Origin: Pseudomonas alloputida
GTDB taxonomy: Bacteria; Pseudomonadota; Gammaproteobacteria; Pseudomonadales; Pseudomonadaceae
Direction of reading: 5' to 3'
Assembly: GCF_021283545.2 (NCBI RefSeq)
Contig: NZ_CP128540.1
Location: 6,298,501 to 6,362,500 of the forward strand
Length of the DNA stretch: 64,000 bases
Shown here in pieces: positions 37,645-46,736 of the stretch. The notes under the pieces were generated by a model. That model was given only the letters and a program-made list of their open reading frames with translations, made no database searches and was not told the origin of the DNA. Each line of letters opens with the position of its first letter. Positions within the stretch are counted from its first letter, which is position 1. The position numbers and the translations under genes were made by a program.

Positions 37645-37676
37645 ACAAGCCACGCAGGTGGGCCGGCGTGGCTTGT
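37645..37676 (-). promoter_or_regulatory. Stem-loop in the purEK leader (possible terminator or attenuator)
   Basis: Perfect 11-bp stem ACAAGCCACGC/GCGTGGCTTGT with a 10-base loop, followed on the minus strand by TGCTTTTAGC, 44 bases before the purE start. A -10-like TACAAT lies upstream (37718-37723), so it may sit inside the purEK leader. A second small hairpin (GCGCC AGAA GGCGC) lies next to the ribosome binding site. Alternatively it is the terminator of the upstream LysR gene. Confidence 0.6.
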
Positions 37677-37868
37677 CATACGGATTCTGAATCGACCAGG
37701 TCGGCCGAAGGCGCGGGATTGTAACGTATTTAAAGGCTGGCCGCCCACCCCTACAAGCACATGCCGGATCAAAGGGCAAGCTGTCTCGTGGGACAACTTT
37801 TTCCTGCTGCCTCGGGGTCGACGAGCGCTGCACGCCTGCATCAAATCACTGAATACCTGAAGGACAAT

Positions 37869-38786
37869 TCAAAGTGACGCTTCACCTTGTGCTCCAGACG
37901 ACTCCAGCTTGCGCCATAGCAAGCGGACGTTAGCCTTACGCACCAGCGCGCAGCGGTACAGGCGGATTTCCAGCGGCACATGCCATTGGCTACCGCCGCA
38001 GATCGCCAGTTCACCGCGTTCGAGCTCGCCACGCATGGACAGACGCGGCACCCAAGCGATGCCCATCCCTTCCAGGGCCATGCTCTTGAGGCTGTCGGCC
38101 ATGGCAGTTTCATAAACGGTGGTATACCGCAGGTTGCGCTGGCGCAGCAGCAAGTTGACCGAGCGGCCGAGGAACGCGCCGGCGGTGTAGGCTAGCAACG
38201 GCACACTGCCCTCGCCCTCCAGGTCGAACAATGGCTTGCCATCGGCATCCACAGCGCACACCGGCAGCATTTCAGTGGTGCCCATGTGCAGCGACGGGAA
38301 GATCTCGGCATCCATCTGCAAGGCCGCGTCCGGGTCGTAGAACGCCAGCATCAGGTCGCAGCCGCCTTCGCGCAGTGCATGTACGGCATCTCCGACGTTA
38401 GTCGCAACCAGGCGGGTGGCGATGTTCAACCCGTCGTTGCGCAACTGGGCCACCCAACGGGGGAAGAAACCCGACGCCAAGGAGTGTGCCGCAGCCACCT
38501 GCACCACCTCGCCCTGCCCGCCTTCCAAGTGATGCAAATGGCGGAGAATTTCGCTCAACTGGTCGACAACAGTACGTGCTGTGACGAGAAATAGCTGACC
38601 CGCCTCGGTCAGCTCGATGGGTGTGCGAGAGCGGTTCACCAGTTGCAGGCCCAACGCCGCCTCAAGGCTGCGAATTCGCCGGCTGAAGGCCGGTTGGGTC
38701 ACGAAACGCCGCTCTGCGGCCTGGGAAAAACTGCGGGTAGCGGCCAGAGCACTGAAGTCTTCCAGCCATTTGCTTTCAAGGTTCAC
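37869..38786 (-). CDS. LysR-family regulator divergent from aspA
   Basis: About 305 residues; winged HTH (about 5-65, with RSFSQAAERRFVTQPAFSRR) and substrate-binding domain (about 90-295). I prefer the GTG at 38786, which has GGGAG nine bases upstream; ATG 38795 and ATG 38822 are alternatives. The aspartase gene is divergent with about 180 bases between, making aspA the probable target. The inducer is unknown. Confidence 0.83.
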   Translation of the reverse strand: MNLESKWLEDFSALAATRSFSQAAERRFVTQPAFSRRIRSLEAALGLQLVNRSRTPIELTEAGQLFLVTARTVVDQLSEILRHLHHLEGGQGEVVQVAAAHSLASGFFPRWVAQLRNDGLNIATRLVATNVGDAVHALREGGCDLMLAFYDPDAALQMDAEIFPSLHMGTTEMLPVCAVDADGKPLFDLEGEGSVPLLAYTAGAFLGRSVNLLLRQRNLRYTTVYETAMADSLKSMALEGMGIAWVPRLSMRGELERGELAICGGSQWHVPLEIRLYRCALVRKANVRLLWRKLESSGAQGEASL

Positions 38787-38968
38787 GAAGCACATCTCCC
38801 GGCGCGCACCAAAATGGAACACGCTCGAATATCAATTGGCGTCACATGAAACACTATGCCGTTTGTGCATAGGTTAGCGTGCAATAGCATTGGCCGCAAA
38901 AACACCTTCAGGCCTAGGATTGGCGCCATTCCGGCATGTGCCGGGTCAAAATCGAGATGATATACATC

Positions 38969-40393
38969 ATGTCCTCTGCTGCATCGTTCCGCGTCGAAAA
39001 AGACTTGTTGGGTACCCTTGAAGTTCCTGCAGATGCCTACTACGGCATCCAGACCCTGCGCGCTGCCAACAACTTCCACCTCTCCGGTGTTCCGCTGTCG
39101 CACTACCCGAAGCTGGTCGTGGCCCTGGCCATGGTCAAGCAGGCCGCTGCCGACGCCAACCGTGAGCTGGGTCACCTGAGCGATGCCAAGCACGCTGCCA
39201 TTTCCGCAGCCTGCGCCCGCCTGATCAAAGGCGATTTCCACGACCAGTTCGTGGTAGACATGATCCAGGGCGGCGCTGGTACTTCTACCAACATGAACGC
39301 CAACGAAGTCATTGCCAACGTTGCGCTGGAGGCCATGGGCCACCAGAAGGGTGAGTACCAGTACCTGCACCCTAACAACGACGTGAACATGGCGCAGTCG
39401 ACCAACGACGCCTACCCGACCGCAATCCGCCTGGGCCTGCTGCTGGGCCACGACGCGCTGCTGGCCAGCCTTGATAGCCTGATCCAGGCCTTCGCTGCCA
39501 AGGGTAAAGAATTCGACCACGTACTGAAGATGGGCCGTACCCAGCTGCAGGACGCCGTACCGATGACCCTGGGCCAGGAATTCCGCGCCTTCGCCACCAC
39601 CATGACTGAAGACCTGCAGCGCCTGCGCTCGCTGGCTCCGGAACTGCTGACCGAAATCAACCTGGGCGGTACCGCCATCGGTACTGGCATCAACGCCGAC
39701 CCTGGCTACCAGGCCTTGGCCGTACAGCGCCTGGCCACCATCAGCGGCCACCCGCTGGTACCGGCTGCCGACCTGATCGAAGCCACCTCCGACATGGGCG
39801 CCTTCGTGCTGTTCTCCGGCATGCTCAAGCGCACCGCGGTCAAGCTGTCGAAGATCTGCAACGACCTGCGCCTGCTGTCCAGCGGCCCACGCACCGGCAT
39901 CAACGAGATCAACCTGCCAGCGCGTCAGCCAGGCAGCTCGATCATGCCAGGCAAGGTCAACCCGGTTATTCCAGAAGCTGTGAACCAGGTGGCCTTCGCC
40001 ATCATGGGCAACGACCTGGCCCTGACCGTCGCCGCCGAAGGTGGTCAGCTGCAGCTGAACGTGATGGAGCCGCTGATCGCCTACAAGATCTTCGACTCGA
40101 TCCGCCTGCTGCAACGCGCCATGGACATGCTGCGCGAGCACTGCATCGTCGGCATCACCGCCAACGAACAGCGCTGCCGTGAACTGGTCGAGCACTCGAT
40201 CGGCCTGGTTACCGCACTGAACCCGTACATCGGCTACGAAAACGCCACCCGTATTGCCCGCGTTGCCCTGGAAAGCGGCCGCGGCGTACTGGAACTGGTG
40301 CGCGAAGAGAAGCTGCTGGACGACGCGATGCTCGACGACATCCTGCGTCCGGAAAACATGATCGCTCCACGTCTGGTTCCGCTGAAGGCGTAA
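38969..40393 (+). CDS. aspA: Aspartate ammonia-lyase
   Basis: 474 residues of the fumarase/aspartase superfamily. Substrate motifs: GGAGTSTNMNANEV near 100, TNDAYPTAIRLG near 140, GRTQLQDAVPM, and the flexible signature loop GSSIMPGKVNPV near 317-328. Deaminates aspartate to fumarate. The frame opens at 38936; ATG 38969 matches the family start. A strong terminator follows. Confidence 0.95.
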   Translation: MSSAASFRVEKDLLGTLEVPADAYYGIQTLRAANNFHLSGVPLSHYPKLVVALAMVKQAAADANRELGHLSDAKHAAISAACARLIKGDFHDQFVVDMIQGGAGTSTNMNANEVIANVALEAMGHQKGEYQYLHPNNDVNMAQSTNDAYPTAIRLGLLLGHDALLASLDSLIQAFAAKGKEFDHVLKMGRTQLQDAVPMTLGQEFRAFATTMTEDLQRLRSLAPELLTEINLGGTAIGTGINADPGYQALAVQRLATISGHPLVPAADLIEATSDMGAFVLFSGMLKRTAVKLSKICNDLRLLSSGPRTGINEINLPARQPGSSIMPGKVNPVIPEAVNQVAFAIMGNDLALTVAAEGGQLQLNVMEPLIAYKIFDSIRLLQRAMDMLREHCIVGITANEQRCRELVEHSIGLVTALNPYIGYENATRIARVALESGRGVLELVREEKLLDDAMLDDILRPENMIAPRLVPLKA

Positions 40394-40451
40394 TCAGGCC
40401 GCTGTAAACAGTCTCACCAGGTCGAGGGACTAGACACCTCTCAACCTTTCC

Positions 40452-40484
40452 AAGGCCCGAGCGCTTGCTTCGGGCCTTTTTTTT
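40452..40484 (+). terminator. Intrinsic terminator of aspA
   Basis: AAGGCCCGA/TTCGGGCCTT stem with an 8-base loop followed by a run of eight T. Confidence 0.95.
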
Positions 40485-40622
40485 GCCTGAAGGTTTTGGA
40501 GGCCGCTATGCAGCCTTCGCAACACCCGGCCGCGCCGGCAGGGTATGTGGTTTGCCTGCAGCCCCGGATATCGGCACATAACTTGCTCCGTAATGCGTCC
40601 CAGCCAAACGGGATTACCCAGC

Positions 40623-41615
40623 ATGCTGCACAGCCACCTGACCACCCTCAACGCAGTTTCGCTGATCCTCAACGTCTTCCAGGCAGACGGTTGCGAGGCG
40701 TCGGCGTTGCTGGCCGGCAGCGGCATTGGCCCGGCAGACCTGGGGCATGCCGATGCGCGCATCACCACCCAGCAGGAGCTGCAGGTTTGCGCCAATGCTG
40801 TGGCCCGGCGCGAGGACATTGGCCTGGAACTGGGCCAGCGCATGCGCGTGTCGTGCTACGGCATGCTCGGTTACGCGCTGCTCTCCAGTGCCACTTTGGG
40901 TGACGCCCTACGCCTGGCGCTGCAGTATCCGGCACTGCTGGGAACAGTCTTCAAGCTGCGCTTGCTCGACGACGGCCAACGTGTCTGGTTCAGCGCCAGC
41001 GATTACCAGGACAGCCCGGCGCTGAGCGCTTTCAACGCCGAGTTCTGCCTGGTGTCGCTGAAAGTCATCTGTGATGACCTGCTTGGCCGGCCGTTGCCGC
41101 TGCTTGGCGCACGCTTCGAACACCCTCGCCCTGGTTACCACGCGCTCTATGCCGGAGCCTTTCAATGCCCGATCGGTTTCGCCGCCGAGGACAATGCCTT
41201 TGCCTTCGAACGGCGATGGCTGGATATGCCGCTGCCGCTGGCCGACCCGATTACTCACAAAGCCATGAGCGAGCGCTGCCGGCGCCTGAACCTTGAATTC
41301 ACCGGTCGCCAGGCATGGCTGGGACGGATTCGCCAGCTGCTGGCGCAGCAACTGGACGCAGCACCCGGGCTGGAAGGGCTTGCGCGGCAGATGAACTGCT
41401 CTTCGCGCACCCTGCGCCGGCATTTGCAGGCGCTGGGCAGCAGTTATCAACAGCTGTTGGACGAGCTGAGGTTCGAGCGGGCCAAGCAGTTGCTGGCCGA
41501 TGAACAGATGCCGATCTACCGGATTGCAGAGACTTTGGGGTTCAGTGAGACGGCCAGTTTTCGGCATGCCTTCCAGCGCTGGAGTGGCGTGGCGCCCAGC
41601 CATTTTCGTGGTTGA
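40623..41615 (+). CDS. AraC-family regulator with arabinose-binding-like (PF12625 type) N-terminal domain
   Basis: About 330 residues from ATG 40623. The N-terminal ligand domain (about 15-200) with MRVSCYGMLGYALLSSATLG is typical of the OruR/ArgR-like AraC branch; the C-terminal double HTH (about 225-328) has LARQMNCSSRTLRRHLQALG and IAETLGFSETASFRHAFQRW. Upstream ATGs at 40593 and 40545 are possible. Target unclear: it lies between aspA and the acetylpolyamine genes. Confidence 0.83.
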   Translation: MLHSHLTTLNAVSLILNVFQADGCEASALLAGSGIGPADLGHADARITTQQELQVCANAVARREDIGLELGQRMRVSCYGMLGYALLSSATLGDALRLALQYPALLGTVFKLRLLDDGQRVWFSASDYQDSPALSAFNAEFCLVSLKVICDDLLGRPLPLLGARFEHPRPGYHALYAGAFQCPIGFAAEDNAFAFERRWLDMPLPLADPITHKAMSERCRRLNLEFTGRQAWLGRIRQLLAQQLDAAPGLEGLARQMNCSSRTLRRHLQALGSSYQQLLDELRFERAKQLLADEQMPIYRIAETLGFSETASFRHAFQRWSGVAPSHFRG

Positions 41616-41621
41616 CCTGTT

Positions 41622-41719
41622 CTGGCCTCTTCGCGGGTAAACCCGCTCCTACAGGGGCGTCACAACCCCTGACGCCCTGGTGGCCATTGTAGGAGCGGGT
41701 TCACCCGCGAAAAGGCCGG
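41622..41719. repeat. Inverted REP pair (BIME-like)
   Basis: TGGCCTCTTCGCGGGTAAAC arm and facing TAGGAGCGGGTTCACCCGCG arm with a GGGGCGTCAC/CCTGACGCCC palindrome between them. Confidence 0.9.
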
Positions 41720-41844
41720 ATAGGTCACCACCCATCCGGCCAAAGACCTTGGCCATATCAATCCCCTTTTGGCCGTTTGCGTCGTTCTCCCCTGCTGATC
41801 AGCCCATGACAATGGACCCACGCCAGTCCCACCGGAGAACAACA

Positions 41845-42888
41845 ATGCTGACGATCTATTCCGATGACCACCGCCTGCACCACGGCCGCTGCGAGCTGAT
41901 CGATGGCAAGCTGATGCCCTGTTTCGAAATGCCTTCGCGCGCCGACCATGTGCTCGACCAGGTGAAAAAACGCAAGCTCGGCGACATCCAGGGCCCGACC
42001 GACTTCGGCCGTGCGCCGTTGTTGCGCGTCCACAGCGCCGATTACCTGGATTTCTTCGAAGGCGCCTGGGCCCGCTGGGCTGCGCTGGGCCAAGAGGGTG
42101 ACCTGCTGCCCTTCACCTGGCCGGCCCGCACACTGCGCCAGGTCAAGCCGACCGGCCTGCATGGCGAACTGGGTTACTACAGTTTCGATGCCGGCGCCCC
42201 CATCACCGCGGGTACCTGGCAGGCGGCCTACAGTGCTGCGCAAGTTGCCCTGACCGCCCAGGCTGCAATTCAGCAAGGCGCCCATGCCGCGTTCGCCCTG
42301 TGCCGTCCGCCAGGGCACCACGCTGCCGGCGAAGTGATGGGCGGCTACTGCTATCTGAATAATGCCGCCATCGCCGCCCAGGCCTTCCTCGACCAAGGCC
42401 GACGCAAGGTCGCCATCCTTGACGTCGACTACCACCACGGCAACGGTACGCAGGACATCTTCTACAGCCGCGACGACGTGTTCTTCGCCTCGATCCACGG
42501 CGACCCGCAGGACGAATTCCCGTTCTTCCTCGGCTATGCCGATGAAACCGGCGAAGGCGCAGGCCAGGGCTACAACATCAACTACCCCTTGCCCGCCGGT
42601 AGCGACTGGGCCGCCTGGAGCGCAGCCCTGGAGGATGCCTGCAAGCGCATCGCCAGCTATGACGCCGACGTGCTGGTCATCTCCCTGGGTGTGGACACCT
42701 TCAAGGACGACCCCATCTCGCAGTTCAAGCTGGACAGCCCGGATTACCTGGAAATGGGCAAGCGCATCGGCCAACTCGGCAAGCCGACCCTGTTCGTGAT
42801 GGAAGGCGGCTACGCTGTGGAAGAAATCGGCATCAACGCGGTCAATGTGCTGGAAGGCTTCCAGCGCGCCCAGTCAGGAGCCCGATAA
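41845..42888 (+). CDS. Acetylpolyamine amidohydrolase (class II HDAC-like)
   Basis: 347 residues, arginase/deacetylase fold. Zinc and charge-relay motifs are intact: CRPPGHHA (about 155-162), [12 protein letters not shown] (about 192-203) and SLGVDTF. It removes acetyl groups from N-acetylputrescine/cadaverine-type compounds so they can be degraded. ATG 41845 follows GGAG. Its stop overlaps the start of the polyamine-binding protein gene by one base (TAATG), showing tight coupling to uptake. Confidence 0.9.
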   Translation: MLTIYSDDHRLHHGRCELIDGKLMPCFEMPSRADHVLDQVKKRKLGDIQGPTDFGRAPLLRVHSADYLDFFEGAWARWAALGQEGDLLPFTWPARTLRQVKPTGLHGELGYYSFDAGAPITAGTWQAAYSAAQVALTAQAAIQQGAHAAFALCRPPGHHAAGEVMGGYCYLNNAAIAAQAFLDQGRRKVAILDVDYHHGNGTQDIFYSRDDVFFASIHGDPQDEFPFFLGYADETGEGAGQGYNINYPLPAGSDWAAWSAALEDACKRIASYDADVLVISLGVDTFKDDPISQFKLDSPDYLEMGKRIGQLGKPTLFVMEGGYAVEEIGINAVNVLEGFQRAQSGAR

Positions 42889-43991
42889 TGGTCCGACTCA
42901 AACGTCTGCTCGCCCCGTTCATCGCTGCCACCCTGTTCGCAGGCGCCCTGCATGCACAAGCCGAGCAGCGCACCCTGCGTGTATATAACTGGTTCGATTA
43001 CATCACCCCACAGACCTTGACTGCCTTCCAGAAGGACAGCGGCGTGAAGCTGGTGTACGACATCTTCGACACCAACGAGGCGCTGGAAGCCAAGCTGCTG
43101 ACCGGCAACTCCGGCTATGACGTGGTAGTACCGTCCAACGTGTTCCTCGCCAAGCAGATCGAAGCCGGGGTGTTCCAGCCGCTGGATCGCAGCAAGCTGC
43201 CGAACTGGCAACACCTGGACCCGGCACTGATGAAGCTGATCGAAGCTAACGACCCGGGCAACAAGTTTGCCGTGCCGTATATGTACGGCACCGTGCTGAT
43301 CGGCTTCAACCCGGCCAAGGTCAAGGCTGCACTCGGCGACAACGCGCCGGTGGACAGCTGGGACCTGATCTTCAAGGAAGAGAACATCGCCAAGCTCAAG
43401 CAGTGCGGCGTGGCCCTGCTCGACTCGCCGTCGGAGATTCTACCGCTGGCGCTGCAGTACCTGGGCTTGCCGCCGAACAGCGACAAACCGGCGGACTACA
43501 AGAAGGCCGAGGAACTGATGCTGAAGATTCGTCCGCATATCACCTACTTCCACTCCTCGAAGTACATGGCAGACATCGCCAATGGCGACATCTGTGTGGC
43601 AGTGGGCTACAGCGGCAGCTTCTCGCAGGCAGCCAACCGCGCCCGTGAGGCGAACAACGGCGTGGTGGTGGACATGCGCCTGCCCAAGGAAGGCGCGCCG
43701 ATCTGGTTCGACATGCTGGCGATTCCAAAGGGCGCTGCGAACCCGGAGGATGCGCATACGTTCATCAATTACCTGCTGCGGCCAGAGGTGATTGCGCCGA
43801 TCAGCGACTTCGTGGGGTATCCGAACCCGAACAAGGATGCGACCGACAAGGTGAATCCGACGATTCGCAACAACCCCAACCTGTATCCGACGGCAGAGGC
43901 GATGGCCAAGCTGTATACCCTCAAGCCTTTGACGCGAAATGCCGAACGGGCCAGGACCCGCGCCTGGACGCGGATAAAGTCCGGTACGTGA
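42888..43991 (+). CDS. Periplasmic polyamine-binding protein (PotF/SpuD-like)
   Basis: 367 residues. Signal peptide (about 1-25, HAQA). The mature part begins [20 protein letters not shown], diagnostic of putrescine/spermidine receptors, and [20 protein letters not shown] follows. No permease or ATPase genes are adjacent, so it must share membrane partners encoded elsewhere or serve a sensing role. Coupled to the deacetylase gene upstream; a hairpin terminator follows. Confidence 0.9.
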   Translation: MVRLKRLLAPFIAATLFAGALHAQAEQRTLRVYNWFDYITPQTLTAFQKDSGVKLVYDIFDTNEALEAKLLTGNSGYDVVVPSNVFLAKQIEAGVFQPLDRSKLPNWQHLDPALMKLIEANDPGNKFAVPYMYGTVLIGFNPAKVKAALGDNAPVDSWDLIFKEENIAKLKQCGVALLDSPSEILPLALQYLGLPPNSDKPADYKKAEELMLKIRPHITYFHSSKYMADIANGDICVAVGYSGSFSQAANRAREANNGVVVDMRLPKEGAPIWFDMLAIPKGAANPEDAHTFINYLLRPEVIAPISDFVGYPNPNKDATDKVNPTIRNNPNLYPTAEAMAKLYTLKPLTRNAERARTRAWTRIKSGT

Positions 43992-44000
43992 TGTTGAACC

Positions 44001-44028
44001 GGGGGCTGCTTTGCAGCCCCCTTCATTT
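44001..44028. terminator. Hairpin terminator between convergent genes
   Basis: GGGGGCTGC/GCAGCCCCC stem with TTT loop, then TTCATTTTC on the plus strand. Overlaps the last codons of the convergent MocR gene. Confidence 0.85.
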
Positions 44029-45552
44029 TCTCCAGACTTTGCGTAATTTCATCAAGGCTTCGGCTATCTCGCCCTCCGGCACCGCCGCGAAGCCCAGCAC
44101 CAGCCCCGCCCGCTTATCCACAGGCACCTCGCAGTCCGCCAACCAGAAATTGCTCAGTGGCGTCACTTCCACTTCCACCGCCTCAGCCTTGGCCACCAAC
44201 TCCTGCTCCCGAGCAAAGTTATCCACATTGACCTTCACATGCAGCCCAGCCGCCACTTCCGGCATTGCACCCAACCCCGGAATATCCACAGGCCAACCGG
44301 CCTTGAGCACATCGCGCCGCTTCAATGCCGCCTTGCGCATACGGCGGATGTGCCGCTGAAAATGGCCACGGGCCATGAACTCGGCCATCACGCACTGGCT
44401 GCTGACCTCCGAATGCCGCACCGCTATAGCTCTGCCCTGGCTGAAGGCCTGCACCAGTTTCGACGGAAGCACCAGGTAGCCTAGACGCAACGCCGGGAAG
44501 GCGATCTTGCCGAAGGTGCCGACATACAGCACCCGCCCGTGCCGGTCGAGCGCTGCCAGCGGGGCCAGCGGCGCACCGCTGTAGCGATACTCGCCGTCGT
44601 AGTCGTCCTCGATGATCCAGCCGTCACTGCGTTCAGCCCAGGCCAGCAATGCCAGGCGACGTGCAAGGCTCATGGTCACCCCGGTCGGGTATTGGTGTGC
44701 AGGCGTGACATAGGTCAGTCGGCAATCGGTCAACTGTTCCAGCCGGCCGCAGTCCAGCCCGTCTTCATCCACAGGCACGCCACACACCCGGCCACCCGCG
44801 AGCGTGAAGGCATGAGCGGCCGCCCGATAGCCTGGGTTTTCCACAGCCACACCGTCGCCCGGCTGCAGCAGCAACTGTGCACAAAGGCTGATGGCCTGCT
44901 GCGCACCGCTTGTGATCACAATTTGTTCAGCCGTACAGCTCAGCCCCCGCGAGCGGCGTAGATAGGCCGCTATCAGATCGCGCAAAGCCGGCTCGCCAGC
45001 GGGGTCACCATAGCCCAGTTGTGCAGGCGATGGGTTGCGCCAGAAACCCGCCTGTAGCTTGGCCCAGACGTCAAACGGGAACAGGTCGAATGCTGGAATA
45101 CCAACGCGAAAAGCACGCGGCAAACCGCTTCTGGGGGGTGGCAAATGGTTGTTTTTCAGGCGCTGCAGAGGCGCGCTGATATGCCTCCCGCTGGATAAAT
45201 CCTCAGTATTTTCTTGACGAAATGTGGATAAACCTGTTGATAAGCCCAGGTATAACCCTGTGGATACTTGTGTGGACAGTTTTGGCAACCGGCTAACGTA
45301 GGTGCCATCACCGACCCGGCTTTCGATGAAGCCCTCGGCATACAGTTGATCGTACGCGCGCACCACGCTGTTGCGTGAAAGCGCCAACATGGCAGCCAGG
45401 TCGCGCGTAGCCGGCAGACGAGTACCACTGCTCAGGCGCCCATCCAGCACCCGCGCTCGCAACGCCTGATATAGCTGCTGGCTAAGCCCGCGGCTGCGAT
45501 CCAGGGCGATCCCGGCAGGGTCGAAAGGCAGTATGAGGGGCGACTCGCGCAT
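44023..45552 (-). CDS. MocR/PdxR-type GntR regulator with aminotransferase domain
   Basis: 509 residues. N-terminal GntR winged HTH (about 15-85, RLPATRDLAAMLALSRNSVV), a linker (about 88-150) and a class I aminotransferase-like domain (about 150-505) with ITSGAQQAISL, YVTPAHQYPTG, IIEDDYDGEYRY and the PLP-Lys region YVGTFGKIAFPALRLGY. MocR proteins usually sense PLP or an amino compound and regulate divergent genes; here those are the PaiB-like and acetyltransferase genes. The linker DNA is unusual: it carries a 12-bp-period array of DnaA-box-like 9-mers, and more exact boxes occur near the 3' end. Confidence 0.9.
   Translation of the reverse strand: MRESPLILPFDPAGIALDRSRGLSQQLYQALRARVLDGRLSSGTRLPATRDLAAMLALSRNSVVRAYDQLYAEGFIESRVGDGTYVSRLPKLSTQVSTGLYLGLSTGLSTFRQENTEDLSSGRHISAPLQRLKNNHLPPPRSGLPRAFRVGIPAFDLFPFDVWAKLQAGFWRNPSPAQLGYGDPAGEPALRDLIAAYLRRSRGLSCTAEQIVITSGAQQAISLCAQLLLQPGDGVAVENPGYRAAAHAFTLAGGRVCGVPVDEDGLDCGRLEQLTDCRLTYVTPAHQYPTGVTMSLARRLALLAWAERSDGWIIEDDYDGEYRYSGAPLAPLAALDRHGRVLYVGTFGKIAFPALRLGYLVLPSKLVQAFSQGRAIAVRHSEVSSQCVMAEFMARGHFQRHIRRMRKAALKRRDVLKAGWPVDIPGLGAMPEVAAGLHVKVNVDNFAREQELVAKAEAVEVEVTPLSNFWLADCEVPVDKRAGLVLGFAAVPEGEIAEALMKLRKVWRK
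44114..45279. other. Cluster of DnaA-box 9-mers inside the MocR gene
   Basis: Exact TTATCCACA at 44114-44122 and 44219-44227 (plus) and 45223-45231 (minus). One-mismatch forms at 44282, 44765, 44837, 45235 and 45259; CTGTCCACA (two mismatches) at 45271. The last group (45223, 45235, 45247, 45259, 45271) lies at strict 12-bp steps on the minus strand; the 45247 member is degenerate. Two exact copies are read as VDK/VDN, the third as LST. Confidence 0.7.
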
Positions 45553-45641
45553 GATATTGGACCTATGAAAACAGGCATTAATGGATCTTACCCAGAACCA
45601 ATAGCCTGCCTAGGATGGAACCATTCGACAAGGATCCCGCC

Positions 45642-46271
45642 ATGTACAACAGTAAGCCGCATCAGGAACACGACCTCACCCGCTTGCACCAGCACATGCT
45701 AGACACCCGCCTGGCCGTTCTGGTCAGCCAGGGCGAACAGGGCCTTCTGGCCACGCACCTGCCGGTGCTGGTCGATACCGCCGAGGGCGATTTCGGCACT
45801 GTGTATGCCCACCTGGCCCGGGCCAACCGCCAATGGCAAGACCTGCAGCACGGCGGCGAAGCACTGCTGGTATTCCCCGGCGCCGATGCCTATGTCAGCC
45901 CCGGCTATTACCCAAGCAAGGCCGAAAACCCCAAGGTGGTGCCGACCTGGAACTACCTGGCGGTGCACGCTTATGGCCCGGCCGAAGTTATCCATGAGGC
46001 CGAGCCGCTACTGGCTATCGTAAGCCGCCTGACCGACCGCCACGAACAGGGTCGCAGCGAACCATGGAAAGTCACCGACGCCCCTGCCGACTACATCGAG
46101 GGCATGCTCCGCGCCATCGTCGGTATCCGTCTGCCCATCGCGCGCCTGCAAGGTGCGCGCAAGCTCAGCCAGAACCGCTCCGGGCAAGACATCGCTGGTG
46201 TGCGCGAAGGCCTGAGCGCCAGCCCCGATCAACTGGACAATCAACTCGCGGCGCACATGCGCCAACTCTGA
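45642..46271 (+). CDS. PaiB-like FMN-binding negative transcriptional regulator family protein
   Basis: 209 residues. YNSKPHQEHDLTRLHQHML start, LLATHLPVLVD, YVSPGYYPSK and TWNYLAVHAYGPA are typical of the PaiB/FMN-binding split-barrel family. In Bacillus PaiB is linked to the PaiA polyamine acetyltransferase; here two acetyltransferase genes follow, suggesting a comparable unit. ATG 45642 with AAGGAT upstream. Divergent from the MocR gene with 89 bases between. Confidence 0.85.
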   Translation: MYNSKPHQEHDLTRLHQHMLDTRLAVLVSQGEQGLLATHLPVLVDTAEGDFGTVYAHLARANRQWQDLQHGGEALLVFPGADAYVSPGYYPSKAENPKVVPTWNYLAVHAYGPAEVIHEAEPLLAIVSRLTDRHEQGRSEPWKVTDAPADYIEGMLRAIVGIRLPIARLQGARKLSQNRSGQDIAGVREGLSASPDQLDNQLAAHMRQL

Positions 46272-46282
46272 AGGAATAGCCC

Positions 46283-46729
46283 ATGCCCAACCTTACCCTG
46301 CGCCCTGTCACGGCCCAAGATCACGCAGCCTGGCACGCCCTTTGGCAGGCCTACCTGCACTTCTACGAGACCGAGTTGGCCGATGCCGTCAGCCTGAGCA
46401 CCTGGCAACGCCTGCTCGACCCCAGCGAGCCAACCCATTCGGCACTGGCCTGGGTCGACGGCAAGGCGGTGGGGATGGTCAACTTCATCTACCATCGTTC
46501 CAACTGGAGTATCGAGAATTCCTGCTACCTGCAGGACCTGTATGTGGACAGCACGCAACGTGGCCTGGGCATTGGTCGACAGTTGATCGAGCACGTCTAC
46601 ACCACTGCCAAGGCCGACAACTGCATCAAGGTGCACTGGCTGACCCACGAAACCAACGCCACCGCCATCAGCCTGTACCAGCAGGTTGCCGAGCGCTCGG
46701 GCTTCATCCAATTCCGTAAAGGCTTGTAG
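46283..46729 (+). CDS. GNAT family N-acetyltransferase
   Basis: 148 residues, single GNAT domain. DLYVDSTQRGLGIGRQLIEH carries the acetyl-CoA-binding R/QxxGxG/A motif. Substrate unknown; the position after a PaiB-like gene and near polyamine genes suggests a small amine. 11 bases after the PaiB-like gene with AAGGAA before the ATG. Confidence 0.88.
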   Translation: MPNLTLRPVTAQDHAAWHALWQAYLHFYETELADAVSLSTWQRLLDPSEPTHSALAWVDGKAVGMVNFIYHRSNWSIENSCYLQDLYVDSTQRGLGIGRQLIEHVYTTAKADNCIKVHWLTHETNATAISLYQQVAERSGFIQFRKGL

Positions 46730-46736
46730 GCCGCAC

